Source: Dipylidium caninum (lineage: Eukaryota; Platyhelminthes; Cestoda; Cyclophyllidea; Dipylidiidae). From it: 64,000 nucleotides of DNA. Numbering within the stretch: the first letter of the stretch is position 1; every line of letters starts with the position of its first letter. Location: contig QEYB01000313.1 of NCBI GenBank assembly GCA_017562135.1, positions 41,703 to 105,702 of the forward strand, read 5' to 3'. Below, piece after piece: positions 1-12,950 of the stretch. Below the pieces are notes generated by a model. That model was not told where the DNA came from. It did not search any database and saw only the letters and a list, made by a program, of their open reading frames with translations. A program made the translations under genes and the position numbers.

Positions 1-3000
1 GGTTGGCCGTTTGTAGCCCATTTTACTCAATTTCGCTTTTCTTCTAAATGCAACACGTGATGCCAAGTGTGTTTATTATATTCTTATAGACTTCTGAGCG
101 GGTGAATTGCCCTGTGGGCGTCGTAGATCATGTTGTCATTGGAATTAACTGAGTACGTAGGTAGGTTGTGGAGATAACCACGTACACGGCAGTGCTTCCC
201 AGGGCCTATTCGCTACCCACAGTTACTTTCGCAGTGCATATGTTGCGAGATTGCCCCAGACAGTGATCTCTTCTCTTCGTAGATTGGCATGATAGTATGA
301 AGAGACGGGCATCACCGCCCATAGCATTCTCAACATCATCATCTCCACGTGAGTGTCTTCGCCCTCCACCCTCCACCTCAGACGCCTACTTCCCCCATCT
401 TCTACACTTTTCTCACTCATATATTTGATCACCACCACGCGTCTTTCGCCTTTCCCCACTTTTCACTTACTGTAATTAGTACTGCGTATACAAGCCTTAT
501 TGCAAAATCTTCTCCCCTGTCTCTTCCTTTCTCCCTTTCCGACTGCCATTTTCTTTGGCTGCTGGTGGCGAATATATAAGCATGCTGGCTGCAACTTGCC
601 AGTAACGCACATTGTAACACAATCGAAGGGGAGAACGAAGATTGCCAAGATTAGACGAGCAGCAGCGAAGTTACCTGCAAGTAGAGCGACTATTTGCATG
701 TAGATACCACCACCACTGTCGTCATCGCCGCAGAACTGAGGCCTGAGAAGGGGGTAAGAAGATTGAAGCCCTACAGCTTGTCCGAGAGCGGGCAGGTCCA
801 ACCAAGTGCAGTCGGTTCTTCTCTGATAGTCCATCCATCAAGAACCGGTCAACTCTTTCTCAAGCTAATGTCGTTCCTTGTGAAGTCTTATAGGGGAAAG
901 TGCGGCAAATTGCCGCAACTGCGAGCCATTTTTCCGAGCAACTTTAAATTACCAGTTCGTTGCAGCGGCATTTTAACCTAAGCAGGGAGACAGACCGTCA
1001 TAAGCCAAAGACATGGTCATTCATAGCTTACACCAATCGACGAGGTAAAAAGGAAGTCTTTCTCACTCGGCACTTGGGACTGAGATAAATCGCTTTGAGC
1101 TAGACAGGCCCCATCATCCAACATCCCAATTTTTGCTATCCGACTACACAGTGGACATTGTGATTCCGTCTAAGCAAGCAGTATGCAGCTCTATCATACT
1201 TCACTTTCGCCTCCATCAGTGCTCCATTTCGAGCATTTCACCCAACATCAATCGCATTCACCGACGCGCCCTTCTTCCCATACCTCCTTTTCTCCAACTC
1301 AAGCACATATTTTGAGCCAATCATCTCTCCTCCTGTGAGTGTCCGCCTCAGAGCATATTTTAAAAAGTTGCCAAGTAAAAAGACCACATTACTCAGGTTT
1401 CGTTCCCTTGAATGTAGGACAAGATGAGGGAAAGTTGTTTTAAGCGGCGACTAGCGAGGAAGTCATAATATCCCATGTAACACACATTTGTATAAAATGA
1501 TTCCCTTAGCTGTCAAGGGATTCTAGCGCTTACACATGTAATTTGCATGAGGCCGCGGGAGCACTGAAGGCACTAAGGGCCTATAGCCTATACCGGCCTC
1601 CAAGATGGGTCAACTGCCTACGAAACTGTAATTACCCCTTGAATCATGTCTTGAATGTAAAAGGATGTTGACGATTAAGTAATTGGTACACTGTGCGAAT
1701 TCTTCAGTCGGCACTGAGTGAAGTGGCCTCCATGTCTTCCCACAACCTTCCTTCCCAGGCTGTCAAGCTGGAGATTGTTGGAGGCCCCGATAAAGGCTTG
1801 AAGTAGCGATGTGGTCGTCTTCTGTGAATGTTTTTCTTACTAGCCAATCGAAGCGCGGTGCAGGGTGGTTTGGATTGCTGGGGTGTTGGAATTCGTCGGG
1901 TCCACGAAGGCCCCCGAGTTTGACAACCCTTGGAGAATCGGTCATTCATCTGGCCTGAAGACATGGCCGCCTCATCCCTTCTCGAAGTTACATTCGCGGA
2001 GTGATGTTACGCCGCACAGAGGATAAGACAAGACAAAGCGCACTGAAGAGCCTGTAGTGGGACGAAATTCACCACCGAAGTGGCAGTGATTACGAAGTCG
2101 CCGTGACTGAATAGCCTCAGAAAATCGGGTGAAACGGCTCCCTTAAAGAAGATTAAGCAACCATGAGCACAGTGAGACGGTTGGTGCAGCCTCAGGGTGT
2201 ATTAACGCGCTGCTCTTGGAGTGCACGCCTCATTGTGTTACCTTTTTACTTTCCTTCCATACTGCCAACTAGTTGCTACTTGAAACGGCGAGGAGCGCCA
2301 CTTTCATACCGTTTTAGCTCTTTTTCAGTAAAGTGGAGATATAAACGTTAAGGGGAAGCAGAAGTACACGTAATTTTCGTATTATCGGGCGCCTCTCTTA
2401 GGCCAACACGCTCGCCATTCCACTTCCAGCGCTTGTGCATAACGCAATGAAATTTCCCCACCGTCATGCCGTCGGCGGTGGGGAATGAGGGAAAGAGGGC
2501 CGCAGCTAAAAGAGACACCGCATCGTTAGACTCGAATTCTTTAATTGTGACGAAGAAGAGAGTCTCCGAAATTGATAAATGTGCATCCTTCTCACGTGCG
2601 CTTTTACCGTGAAAGAAAATGTAACCATCGGCAAGTGTATTGAGGTAGGCGAGTGGACCCTGTAAAGACTACAAGTTCTCTTAAGAAAAGTCTTGTGTCT
2701 GTTCAAAAAACACTACCCTAATCTGTTAGTTGTGGATAATACAGTTGGTTGCTCTCATTTAATTTCCTACAGACCTAGTGAAAATTCAAACATTCCTGTG
2801 CGCGACCGTGCCTTTTGCCGGTTGTTCTCGGTTCTGAGGTGGATATTTTGCAGGAGTTTTACTTATTGAAATGAAATTTTCACGTTGAAGCAATTTAATC
2901 CGTTCATTTTTTATGTGCATCCCGTAGTCCTTTTCTACTTTTCTCCTACACTGCCTCACGTCCAAGCGTCTCCTCTGCAGGGACAGTTTTTTATGGGGTG

Positions 3001-3701
3001 GAAGGTGGACCAGGAGGAATCTTGCCATCTCAGCCTACTAGGAAAAGCACGAACCTTATGAATGTCACTCGCGGTGTCTGCGGTCGCCGATTCCACGAGT
3101 AAAAATTTCTTCTCCCCTATTCTGGGGAATTTGCTCACTTGTGGCCATTTTGTCCAATCGCATGATCTCGGCTTTGGCCTCACCTCATGATCATGCCGAG
3201 CGTGATTCGGTTTGTCTGTTCCAATGGTGACATGAGTGCAGTCACTTGTTACCTCCACATGCCAGCCTATTTAGCGCAGATTCAGCTTCGGGTTTCACCA
3301 TCAATTCCCCCTTCTCTGGAACTGTGAGATAGTCGTGGCATCCGAGAAGTTAACGGCGCCATCCGCCAAGCTGCAGACTATAAAAACAACTCTGTGCATG
3401 GAGGATTGAGCATCCTCATCGCGACACCAAAAATGACCTTGCCCCTTTGCACAGAAAGCCACTGTTTTCTCAAGGTCAAATTTACTTGTGAACAGGAATG
3501 GGAGCTGATAGGCGCTCGGCACAATGGAAGGGCGCCGAGCACATGGAGCGGCGAACAGGTTTACACATAGTGAGGAGGCCTCGATTACCCCGCCTACATT
3601 GCTCTTAACATCACTAGACATGGTTTGCAGGCGTCTATCACGCCTAGGTAGGGAATCAGAACAAAGCAGAGGTGTTTCTGTAGATTCCTACACTTTCGTA
3701 C
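1..3701. other. Non-coding stretch, no supported gene
   Basis: I find no open frame here with family-like composition, motifs or convincing splice sites. The short frames look random. A minus-strand frame at about 1,763-1,925 reads like protein and ends in a stop. It might be a downstream exon of the signal-peptide gene at 3,702-3,941, but the reading phase at the only plausible acceptor does not match that exon's phase-0 donor. I left it unassigned. Confidence 0.6.
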
Positions 3702-3941
3702 CTGGGACGGGGGGATAAAGTTGGGGATTTTTGAGTTGGGAGTTCTCTTTGGCAGCTGATCCCTCGATTCACTCACATCCTCCTCTCCTTCCTTTTCTTC
3801 TTTTTCCTCCTCCTCGCACTCCACCTTATCATCATCCTCTGCCTCGTTATCCTTCTCCTTCTCCATTTGGTGGAGTGACGCGGCCCTGGCCGTGAGGACC
3901 ACGAGGGTCAGAAGACAGAGGAGAGATAGCCGGGAGGTCAT
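3702..3941 (-). CDS. First coding exon of a secreted, Glu-rich protein (partial)
   Basis: Reading the minus strand from the ATG at 3,939-3,941 gives 80 codons. They begin with a typical signal peptide, MTSRLSLLCLLTLVVLTARA, with likely cleavage near AASLHQ. A strongly acidic stretch of Glu, Asp and Lys follows (about residues 26-60), then a basic pair (LPKR) and a Pro/Asn-rich tail. The exon stops cleanly at CAG|gtacga, a good donor in phase 0, so more exons should lie at lower coordinates, but I could not place them. An upstream in-frame Met adds 23 residues before the signal peptide. I chose the inner Met because it puts the hydrophobic core at the N terminus. I do not recognise the family. 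The dibasic site would suit a processed peptide precursor, but an acidic extracellular protein is just as possible. Confidence 0.5.
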
Positions 3942-6900
3942 TGCCCTCGAGTCTGGGGAAGACAATCGCAAATTAAGACATCTCTTAGAAGCACAGTAGT
4001 GAAACCTCATGGGTATTCAAATATCCTGAGAAAAATCTGCAAGATTCATTGACCTACCGAAGTAGCTTAGATCACACCAAGTTGCCCCGAGGGTGTCCTT
4101 TTAGTACATGCAACTTACCAATCAGGTGGCCATACTGTCAACGTTGTCAACATTGATCGAGCCGGGGAGTTGTTACAATGCGGTACGCACTGATGACAGG
4201 CCATCCACGTAAGCAGTAATTCCACGATAAAAGTTTGTCTCATTTTAATTCTACAACTTGTCTACTGAAATATTTAATTAATTAGGGTGTATGTAGGCAA
4301 GACAGACTCGGTAGCCGCTATAATTTACAGCGACAGTGTTATAGCGATCGGCGTTCAATGAAAGCGGTGAGGCAGTCTTACTCGCTGCCTTGGCAACTGC
4401 CATTATGGCGCCCATGTGACAAGTTAAATAGGAAGAATTGTGGCTTAATTCATGATGCCAATGAAGGTGGGTTCAAGCATTCCATCAGCTTGTCGCGCCT
4501 ATGCCGTAGCGGAATGGCATGTTCTTCCGTTGCCGACCCTTTTCTCCATAGGTTCGTCGAGAGAGTGGAAGGAACCATGTACACATTCATTCCTAAAGGC
4601 GTCGCAGAATAGGAGGACGTTGATCCTACAGAGTGGTGGGAACCACGAGGTGCGCGTGGAAAACAAATGCGTTATTAAGGCGAAGTGCAAAAAAAACTAT
4701 CCGCGTTGGCGGGGCATGGATGAGAGACGAAGTCGTTCAGGGGACAGTTTTTGCGCCCATTTAAGACTCCGTCACGGGATTTCTCAAACAGACCAAGTAG
4801 GCGCTGCACGCCGCTCTTCGACTTCGTCCTTTCTAGCTGCAATCTGCGCCCGGTGGTGCGGAAATGCTGTCGGCGGAGCAATCTCTGGAAGAAGCCATGT
4901 CGTCCATTTACAAATGTTTGTGTACCAGTGTAGAGAAGCCGGAGGAGATGAAGCGTACGGTTTCGCAAATGCCCTTGTTCCATCTTATTCCTAACCATTT
5001 GAGACACTCAACAGAGAGAAGGCTGAAGTGTTATTCCAGAAGTGCTGGCTTCCCGAGAGGCGGAATCCACCTTCCTTCCCTCGAATATTTACTCGAACCA
5101 GGGATTTCAACTTCCCACACGCCTTCTAATCGGCGAGACTTCGTTTTGCTACATGAGAATTAGGTAACCTTCCTCACCATTCGGCAGGAGATTTAAATGC
5201 ACAGTCGTGAAGGTGTGGACAGAAATGACCTTCTTCGCACTGTCGCAAGACTAGGTCAGGGGGCTCGAGTAGCAAAATAATTGTGTCGAGGCCTGTTCTA
5301 TCTGCACAGCCTCGTCATCACACTCGTTTATCTCGCCAGAGCTATAGAACCTCTGTTGGGTTGTGGGGAGATAGAGGCCTAAGTCCTCGCTTGTCTTCGT
5401 TTAAGCCATGCCCCATTACTGGCCGATAACATGTTGGCTAAGCTGACTAAGCAGTCTAACTACAAGGAGCATTTTATTGAGTCGAGGCCACTGGGCGAAT
5501 GGCCGAGTGAATGTAGAGTCCGTCAACCGACTCCCTCTTTAGCAGTGACAACCACATACTATCTGCTCCAGCACCAGGTAACTACCTTTATTCGAAGGAT
5601 TCTGCGCACTCACATCAGACATACAGTCCAGTTAACTGTCGCTGTGAGGATCTATGGGGCTTCCATTTCGTGGACCCAGTTTTGGCAATCGTGCATCCCA
5701 TTTCCTCACCCTATACAGTCGTGTTCCTGGCATTTCTCCTCTCTCCGTTTCTCTCCGACGATATTCATCGCCTTCTAATGGCCTGAAATCCAATCACCTA
5801 CGTCTGTTTCACTTCATGCTCTCTTATGTCTCCCTTGAGTTGGAGGTTCTCGTCCTAGGTGGAGTCAAATCTCTCCTCCAGCCTTACGCTGGTTGTCGTT
5901 ATTTATTTGCCGATTCAGCCGCGTAGACCGCTCATTACTCGGTGACAGAAAAGGGAACCAACAGTAAGAGGGGCGAGCGAGTTTCGGTCTTGAAGTTTCT
6001 GTCTCACAAGTGTATGCGCTGCATGCCCTAGTGAAGGGGGCGCTGGACAAAGTTGACTGCGTGCAGCATAGGAGACTTGCAAGCCTGCATGCACCTGGCC
6101 ATTGCCATGTTTACGAGCTCTAGTTGAACGAAATTGACAGAAATTTGTGCTTGTTTAACCGCCCAAATTAAGGCCCGGACTATTCTCAGTATGCTTTGTA
6201 GGTTTCTTGACAAATACCAGACATCGAGGGTAGGCAATTAAACAGTCGCAAACTAATACACTGCCTCCGAAGAGTATGAAGATAACTTATGGCTCGTGGC
6301 TATGGTTGCCTGTCTGGCTGGAGCAGGAAAGGTGGGATTCAGCACTCTTTCACAAAAAGCATGAAGTTGAACATTATGGCGTAGAGCGACTACCTTCGGA
6401 AGGACTATATTCACGGCCTCCAATGGGTCTATCAACTTATTTCTCGTGTCAGTATTTGTGGCACCTTGCTAAATGTTCCGCAGGTGATGCCCAAACAACA
6501 GAAGTTGCACGATCTTGAGTGGGAGGGAAAATTTCCTCGCCGCCAATCTATCGCATTTAACGAAGGTTTAAATGAATCACTTTTGCTGATTGAAAGATCG
6601 AGAGACGCGTAGTGGAAAATAAGGCGAGAATTTTGACTTGTTTGTGAATACCCCCACAAAAAGCTCTCTTCACACTGGCAATAACGTATGCGAAATGGTC
6701 ATCCATGCAGGACATGGATAAAGCTGCACCTTTCTCATGAAATAACATTTTGCCCCAACACTTTATTTGTGCAGTGTTTAGAGAGCTGTTTCAGACACCT
6801 GGCGAAGAAGCGACAAGTGGAAAATCAATACTCGTAAAAAATTTAAGCGTTTGACCTAGGAATTATTGATTGGCGTTTTTAAAACTATTCCTTCGACGAT

Positions 6901-8293
6901 GGGCAATGCACGTCCTTCCTGGAGCAAGTCGAAATCTCATGGTCGACGCGAAGCTATCACGTCGCTGTGGCAGAAGTGGAAGCGTCTCCTTTGTAGGAGT
7001 CGCTTCCTTAGAGCGCCGATTTCGATGACCTCCTTAATCCCCATGACCGGTTGAAGAGCGAAGGGCTTGACATATCAATGGTGAAAATCACAGAAGTTGC
7101 ACCTGGCGTTGTCACCACGCAGAAAACTACTGTGCAAGCAGTAGAACAGTGTAGAAAAACAGAAGCCTCTTGTATCCTCAAAAAGGCCTCTTTGGGCATC
7201 TCCAAACTGCGAATTGTGACCATCTGGCCACATGATAATTTCGCGTCCGAAGGATCCGTTCAGGCGGGCAGAAGCACTGAGTGTAAAGCTACACAAATCC
7301 CAGATGTGAAGAGCTGTGGAAGTAGCAGCAATTGCGTCGGCACACGGTGTATATAATATGAAAATGGTCATGAAATATCGGAATATAACGTTATGAGAAG
7401 TATGCTCACTGAATCGAAATGCCTTAAAGCGGATGGGAATTACACCGAAAAGATAAAAACTGGTGGGGCACTAGTAGAGCATGCAAGCGCTTGCAGAGCC
7501 AGCGTCCCATCGACAATGGTGACCAGGAAGGCTTCTGAAAGGAGGTGGAGTGGGAGATTTGCCGTGAGGACAGTTGGCGCGGGAAACGATGTTGACCGGA
7601 TCACGGCACCTTCAGAGGTCCGTCACAACTGGGGATGAAGTCCACCCAAGCGTAGAAGCACGGAGAGAAGTGTTATACTAGTTAGACGAGAGGAATATTG
7701 CTTCAATGAGGAAGTGTTCTATGAAAAACTAAGGTAATATCAGAAGAGGAAGAGAAGAATGACCGGTTGGAATGGCTGAGGAAAGTGACCCAGGACGAAA
7801 AGTTGACATGACATTGGTTGTGTACATTATTCTTCCTGATTTAATAAATTCATTCTACAGAGAGCCTTGGACACACTTTGGATGGGAAAAGGACAGGGTA
7901 AATGCCACGTTTGTGGACTGCCTGAGGAGCATCAGCGTCCTATCAGCCACCCGACTTCCCTCGAGAGTCCCGATTCTCACCACAACAGAAGGCTCTACCC
8001 CCTTCTCCCTCACTTCCCACCACATTGACATTTTCTTCTTATTAATTATTTCAATTGCCGCGTTGATGTCTGTGTTAAGCAACTAAGTCAACAAGAAGTA
8101 AGGCTAAATTTGGTTTCACTTTACAGCGTCTTCCCATGTGTAGGAGGATGCATGCACACCGAATAAAGGAGACGGCGAAGGAGGAGAGTGGCGCATCTTG
8201 TCAGTGGGTAGTAGGTTGGGCTGCCTTGAGCTGCACTGTGCCCTATCGCACTCTCGCTGCTACGACGAATACGACTGCGAATAGGAATGCAAC
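3942..8293. other. Mostly non-coding; weak exon candidates only
   Basis: No recognisable gene. The best candidate is a plus-strand stretch at about 4,835-4,962. A pyrimidine-rich acceptor (cctttctag) is followed by an open, protein-like frame containing AEQSLEEAMSSIYK. A frame at 7,051-7,356 is also open for about 100 codons. Neither shows a known motif, and open frames of this length occur by chance in a window of this size. Confidence 0.4.
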
Positions 8294-8641
8294 ATGGCTG
8301 CCAAGAAGGCGTCGAAGGTGAAAGTGCCGAAGACGAACAAAGCATAGAAGAGGAGGAGGAAGGAGAGTTACGCTATCTACATATTCAAGGAATTACGTTA
8401 GATCCACCCCGATACGGGCCTCTCCTCAAAGGCCATGTCGATTATGAACTCTTTCATGAACGCAATCTCCGAGCGCATCGCCGCTGCTGAGTCGAGCCAT
8501 CTGCCTCACTACAAGAAGAAATCGACTATCACAAGCATAGATATGCAGACAACTGTCCATCTCTTGTTGCTGGGTGAGTTGGCCGAGCATGCGGTGTTGG
8601 GGGGCACCAAGGCTGTGACAAATTACACCGGCTCGGAGTAG
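8294..8641 (+). pseudogene. H2B: Histone H2B pseudogene
   Basis: One continuous reading frame of 116 codons, from ATG (8,294) to TAG (8,639-8,641), aligns along its length with histone H2B. Recognisable segments are the basic tail KRRRKESYAIYI, then [48 protein letters not shown] and the end GTKAVTNYT. Two in-frame TAG codons, after about residues 16 and 33, replace Gln in expected KAQKRRR-like and LRQIHPDTG-like positions. Many conserved residues are also changed, for example the REIQTAVRLLLPGELAKH core. Intronless structure is normal for replication-type H2B, so a retrocopy and a stray member of a histone cluster cannot be told apart. No other core histone was seen nearby. Unlike the frame breaks elsewhere in the window, this decay includes true nonsense and missense changes. 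Confidence 0.9.
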
Positions 8642-11600
8642 AGATGAGCGGAGTAAGGTTGTGGCGGGTGGGTGGGTGCCTGAGCGAATGGCTCCAACGC
8701 CGCTTCAACCTATTGCGTCCTGAACTAAGATATCGACGATGGATGAACGCGTCCCACGGCCCTGTTAAGGGTCACCATCACTGCCTAAACCTTTGAAGAT
8801 TGTTTTTGTAATGCTCGCGTGTACCATTAGATTTCTGGCTTTCTCCTCTTCCCTCGCTCGCTAGACCCTTGCAAAATCCCTCTGTCTGTCTAGTTTGAAT
8901 GACTTGGCTTCGCTAGGATTGTGGAGCGGCGGAGAATTCTTTAACCTATCATGCTGTACCGTGTGTCTGAGAGCACGAAAAGGCAGGGCGGATCAAGGAA
9001 AAGGATGAAAGGAGAGGCAAGGCAAGGCAAGGGAGGTAAGAGGGGGGTTAGCTTTTGTACTGTCATTTGTCCAATTTAGGGTTGGGATGCACGACTGGAA
9101 ACATAGGAGGTCTCAGATAATCAGTCTGTCGTCGATGAATGAGACTTTGCTTATGTTCGCCTTCCTCATTTCTCCCATCTTTAACCCATGAACGTGGCCG
9201 GTTAAACTATTAGCAATCACTTGAACTCCCCTTCATGTCTCTATTCTCTGATTGACAGTACCAAGTTGCTCACTTTCTCTTCTAACCCGAGGAAAATCTT
9301 CACTCTATCCTTTTCGTCTGCTCCACTCCACTAACAAACACGTGAGTCCACCGCATTCACAGCACGATGTTTGTTTCCGCGATGGCGCGCTCGAATGCTT
9401 CGACTGCCCGAGTCCTCAAGATTTCGGGCATGCCTCCAGAAAAGCTCCTCTCAAGGCCCCCCGCGCCCACATGGAACTTTAAACACTGCGACTGGCGATG
9501 AGCGAGGCGAACCCGAGGACCACGCACGGAACAGCTTGTCATCTCATCTCCATACAACCAAAGTGGCTCGCCTTCTTCCCACACTTCGTTTTGATAGCCT
9601 ATCCATTTTCCACACGCAAAAGAATGCGATGAAAAGCTTTTGTACTGTGGTCTTCTTTATTCCTCGTCTTTGGCCTCCAAGCACGTGTTGCTGGGGTGGA
9701 GGAGCAGTTAGACGAGACGACCCTGAATGCTTCTCTCACGCAACAAAAGTCACAAAACAGCAGAAAGAAAAAGTGATGAGCTGGAAGTTGATGAAGGGAT
9801 GAAGGACAAATTTTCTACGTCCTTTGAAAATCTTGCGCACAGAGCGACGCCTACTTCCGCGATCCTCAGCCGATTTCTGATCCACCTTGCAACGTGCGCT
9901 GTGGGCTGCTGCAACAACCGAAACACTTCCCTCTTCACTTCCTTAGAGCCACATTCAGTGACGATAGACGCATTCTGTACTACTGAAGCAGTAAACTTAT
10001 TTGGCTCCTTTGACTCAAACTTCGAACTCTCCAGGGGGTATTTCAGACAGGGAGTGGGTATTGCGCTGATTGCACGTAGTCTTTGAACCTGGTTGTGTTC
10101 GAAGTACTTCGCTGATTGTTCACTTCCTGCAGATTTAGACGGCCGACTTTTCTCGAGAGTTTACGGGCACCTTGAGAGGTTAACATCCGAAGATTTTCAG
10201 TGGCTTTGTGTCCAACGACTGCCTTCGCCATATCTTGCACTTTCTATCTGTAACTCCGACCCATTCATTTCCAAGTCTCCTCTTTGCTGTCGCTCAGACT
10301 CGAGGGGCGCCGAAGTGATATAACCAGCGTTAGTCGCCTAAAGTCAATCGACTGCGAAAAAAGTGGCCTTGCGAGCTTTTGGAGGAGTAAAGTCGGTGAG
10401 AGTGGGATGAAAGTGTTGCTAAAAGGCACTCTTATGAGGGGGGAGAGAAGGGGAGGAGGAGGTGTAATAATGTGCAATAAGTGAGGGCTGATGTTAATTA
10501 GGGAATTGTTTTCCTCAATGTGTAGCCTGTTGAAATGGTCGAACGAGAGGAGGTATGGTGCCCTGTCCTCAGGTAGGATTAACTGGAGACCAGTGGAGTG
10601 CAAGTAGTGTTCTACGATTACCAGTGGACAGGTGTTTATTGTCATGCTGCATGGAACAGTTTTGTGAGGAGGTGTCCGAACATGGCTTTGATGGAGGAAA
10701 GTAGTCTCATGCAACATTAACTGTCAGCACTTCCCTCCACTTCTAAACGCTTATTGGGGACCCTCATAAGGGAGAGCGGAATGTTCAACATACCACACTT
10801 GCCGTGGCATCCGAGCATCACTGGTGGGCACAAGACGAGAGGACACGCTGTTACAGGGTCTACCACACTCAGAGGAGCATATCCGATCACCCGATTCCCA
10901 CCCCCACCCCCCCGACCCGCGGGAGCAAGGACTTCTGAGGCGCATCGAGGGCCTCCTCAGAGTGGCCGATGCCCCAGCTATCACTACCGACGCAGATTTC
11001 GCACAACCTAGCTTGCATATTGCACTAAAATCGAGGTAGAGCATCACCTCCACGTGTTCCAGTGACCTGCGCCCCAAAACACTGTGACACCTCCTCCACC
11101 AATCTCTCCTCACAGCTGATGTCTGACCTAGTCGCATTTGGCTGTGCCAAATTGCCACCTCCCGATGTCTCTGAGTAGCGGCGAGGACGCGCCCGACAGT
11201 GCTCGTAGTGTCAAATCCCTCACTGATCCCTTCAACGAATCGCTGACTGCACGCATTACCGCATTTTAACCGACATGTTCGGGTCGCGCTGTTGTGGCCG
11301 TTATATCCGCCGGGCTGCAGAACGTCTATGAGACACACCACAGCAAATGCGCTCATCCGTGTGCTTAATTTCACTTGATGATTTCGAACTATTTTATGTT
11401 GAAAAAGGAGTCGCACTCAGCGTAGCTCCTCACTGCAACAACCTGCCGTAATCGAGTCATTACATGCTACTGAGGGATAATGAGTGGCAACCTGCTTCGG
11501 CCTAAAACATTGAATGAGCAGTGGGTTCAGCAGGGCATTGTGAGAGGAGTGGATATTTGAAGATGTTCAATGAGGGTAAGGTCTGGGAAAACGCACTCAG

Positions 11601-12249
11601 TGCCCACAGAACATCTGCCTACTTCACTTGAGTCCCCTAACGCCTAATCGGTAACGCCTCCTTTGCCGGGGCCGTGGTCATTTGGTTCTAAACGGTACAC
11701 AAGTACGCATCGACGACCGGGGCGTATCATCAGTTGAGATGTAGGGCTGCGGCGAAAGAGGAGGTCTGCCTTACACCGACTGAAGTTACACCACTCGCCC
11801 TACCCACACTAAAAACGCCGCTTAAAAGCGGCTCCAATGCTTTATCATTCGGCCTCCCGAATGATAACGTCCATTCAGCGAAACCGTCAACTGGGGCCTG
11901 TGCGCCGAAAACCACTCTCTCCTCCACTATGAAGCTTGCCCTCAACGCACACTCACGCGGGGTCAGTGAGGAGTTTAGGTGGGGGCAGCCGGAGAGATTC
12001 TTGGTTGGAAAGTAAACGTTGAAGTTCGAGAACACAGACTCCCTCGCGCCGCGGGCCGACACTCGCCGAAAAAGACTGCATAACGTGGAAGGTATTTCGA
12101 ATATCAGTGGCAATGAAAGCCTCTCTACCACCTCCGTGCCACCCTGACCCCGCCCGTTACCAACTGTGAAATTGAGACTTTGTCAAAAGTGATGCATGAG
12201 CGTATGATGGAGGACCGATTAGCGGATCGCATAGGCACATGCGCGCAGC
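8642..12249. other. Non-coding, with one possible signal-peptide ORF
   Basis: No gene could be confirmed. At 9,627-9,770 a frame resembling a secreted peptide is visible if one A is removed from an A run (described in the findings). The longest open frame of the window, 221 codons on the minus strand (10,751-11,416), has biased Arg/Ser/Cys composition and no motif. I do not treat it as a gene. Confidence 0.4.
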
Positions 12250-12950
12250 ATGGAAAGAAGAAAGCAAAGCCTTTATCTGTCAGCTCATAACAAAAAATTT
12301 TGAAATTTATGAGTCCTTCTTTTTAATTGGGTAGACGAACACCTTCGCTGCAAACTGACCGACTCGAAGGTGTCATTTTCTGTGTCTGTGTCTGTGTCTC
12401 TGTCTGTGTCTGTGTCTGCGCGTGTTTGTGTGCCGCCGCTGGTGGTGCGGCTGCATTCTTGACCACTGCAAATGGCATGGTCGAAGGTGGACTGAATAGG
12501 GCAGTGCGTGAACCCAGGTTTCAGCAGTTGGTAAGCACGTACTCAAGACATGGTGTCAGGTGGTGGCGGGTGACGAAAGCGCAAGACGCTTGATATCAAG
12601 TGGAGACGATTGCAACACATGACAAAGTGACTGCAACAGCGAGTGAGTGAACCTAATAATAGAAGGACATGAGCACACTCAACCCCACATTCACCCACTT
12701 ACCCTCACCCCACGCCAGAAAAGACGCAAAAAAGCGCCATGGAGGCAGCATAACGTTCCTTCGGCGCCTCCTCCTCCTCCTCCTCCCCCTCTTCTTCTCC
12801 TTCTTCTGCCACAGTCCACTCCAGTCAACTCATTCCCCGCATCCACGTAAACAGTTCACCTTCCACCATGTCACTTGGCGGACGAACGCCCATCACCCAC
12901 ACACACCTACGAGACTGTCAGTCTGGCGTCTAGCGTGTTTCTCGACCTTC
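12250..12950 (+). repeat. Direct repeat copy 1 (pair with 25,908-26,575)
   Basis: This segment is nearly the same as 25,908-26,575 in the same orientation. Both share the start GAAGAAAGCAAAG, the run GGGTAGACGAACACC and the block from CGCGTGTTTGTGTGCCGCC through the (TCC)n tract to the GGCGGACGAACGCCCATCAC motif. Differences are small indels and microsatellite length, such as a longer TGTCTG run here. Its downstream end merges into the module that also forms the arms around the 22.5-kb glucuronyltransferase copy. Confidence 0.85.

Noticed and set aside
1763..1925. Minus-strand frame with APRFDWLVRKTF and a stop, as a second exon of the gene at 3,702-3,941
   Set aside because: The only plausible acceptor (ctccaag) gives a phase that does not fit the phase-0 donor, and there is no family support.
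10751..11416. Longest open frame of the window (221 codons, minus strand)
   Set aside because: No motif, odd Arg/Ser/Cys composition, no splice or start context. The plus strand of the same region is also partly open, so base composition explains it.
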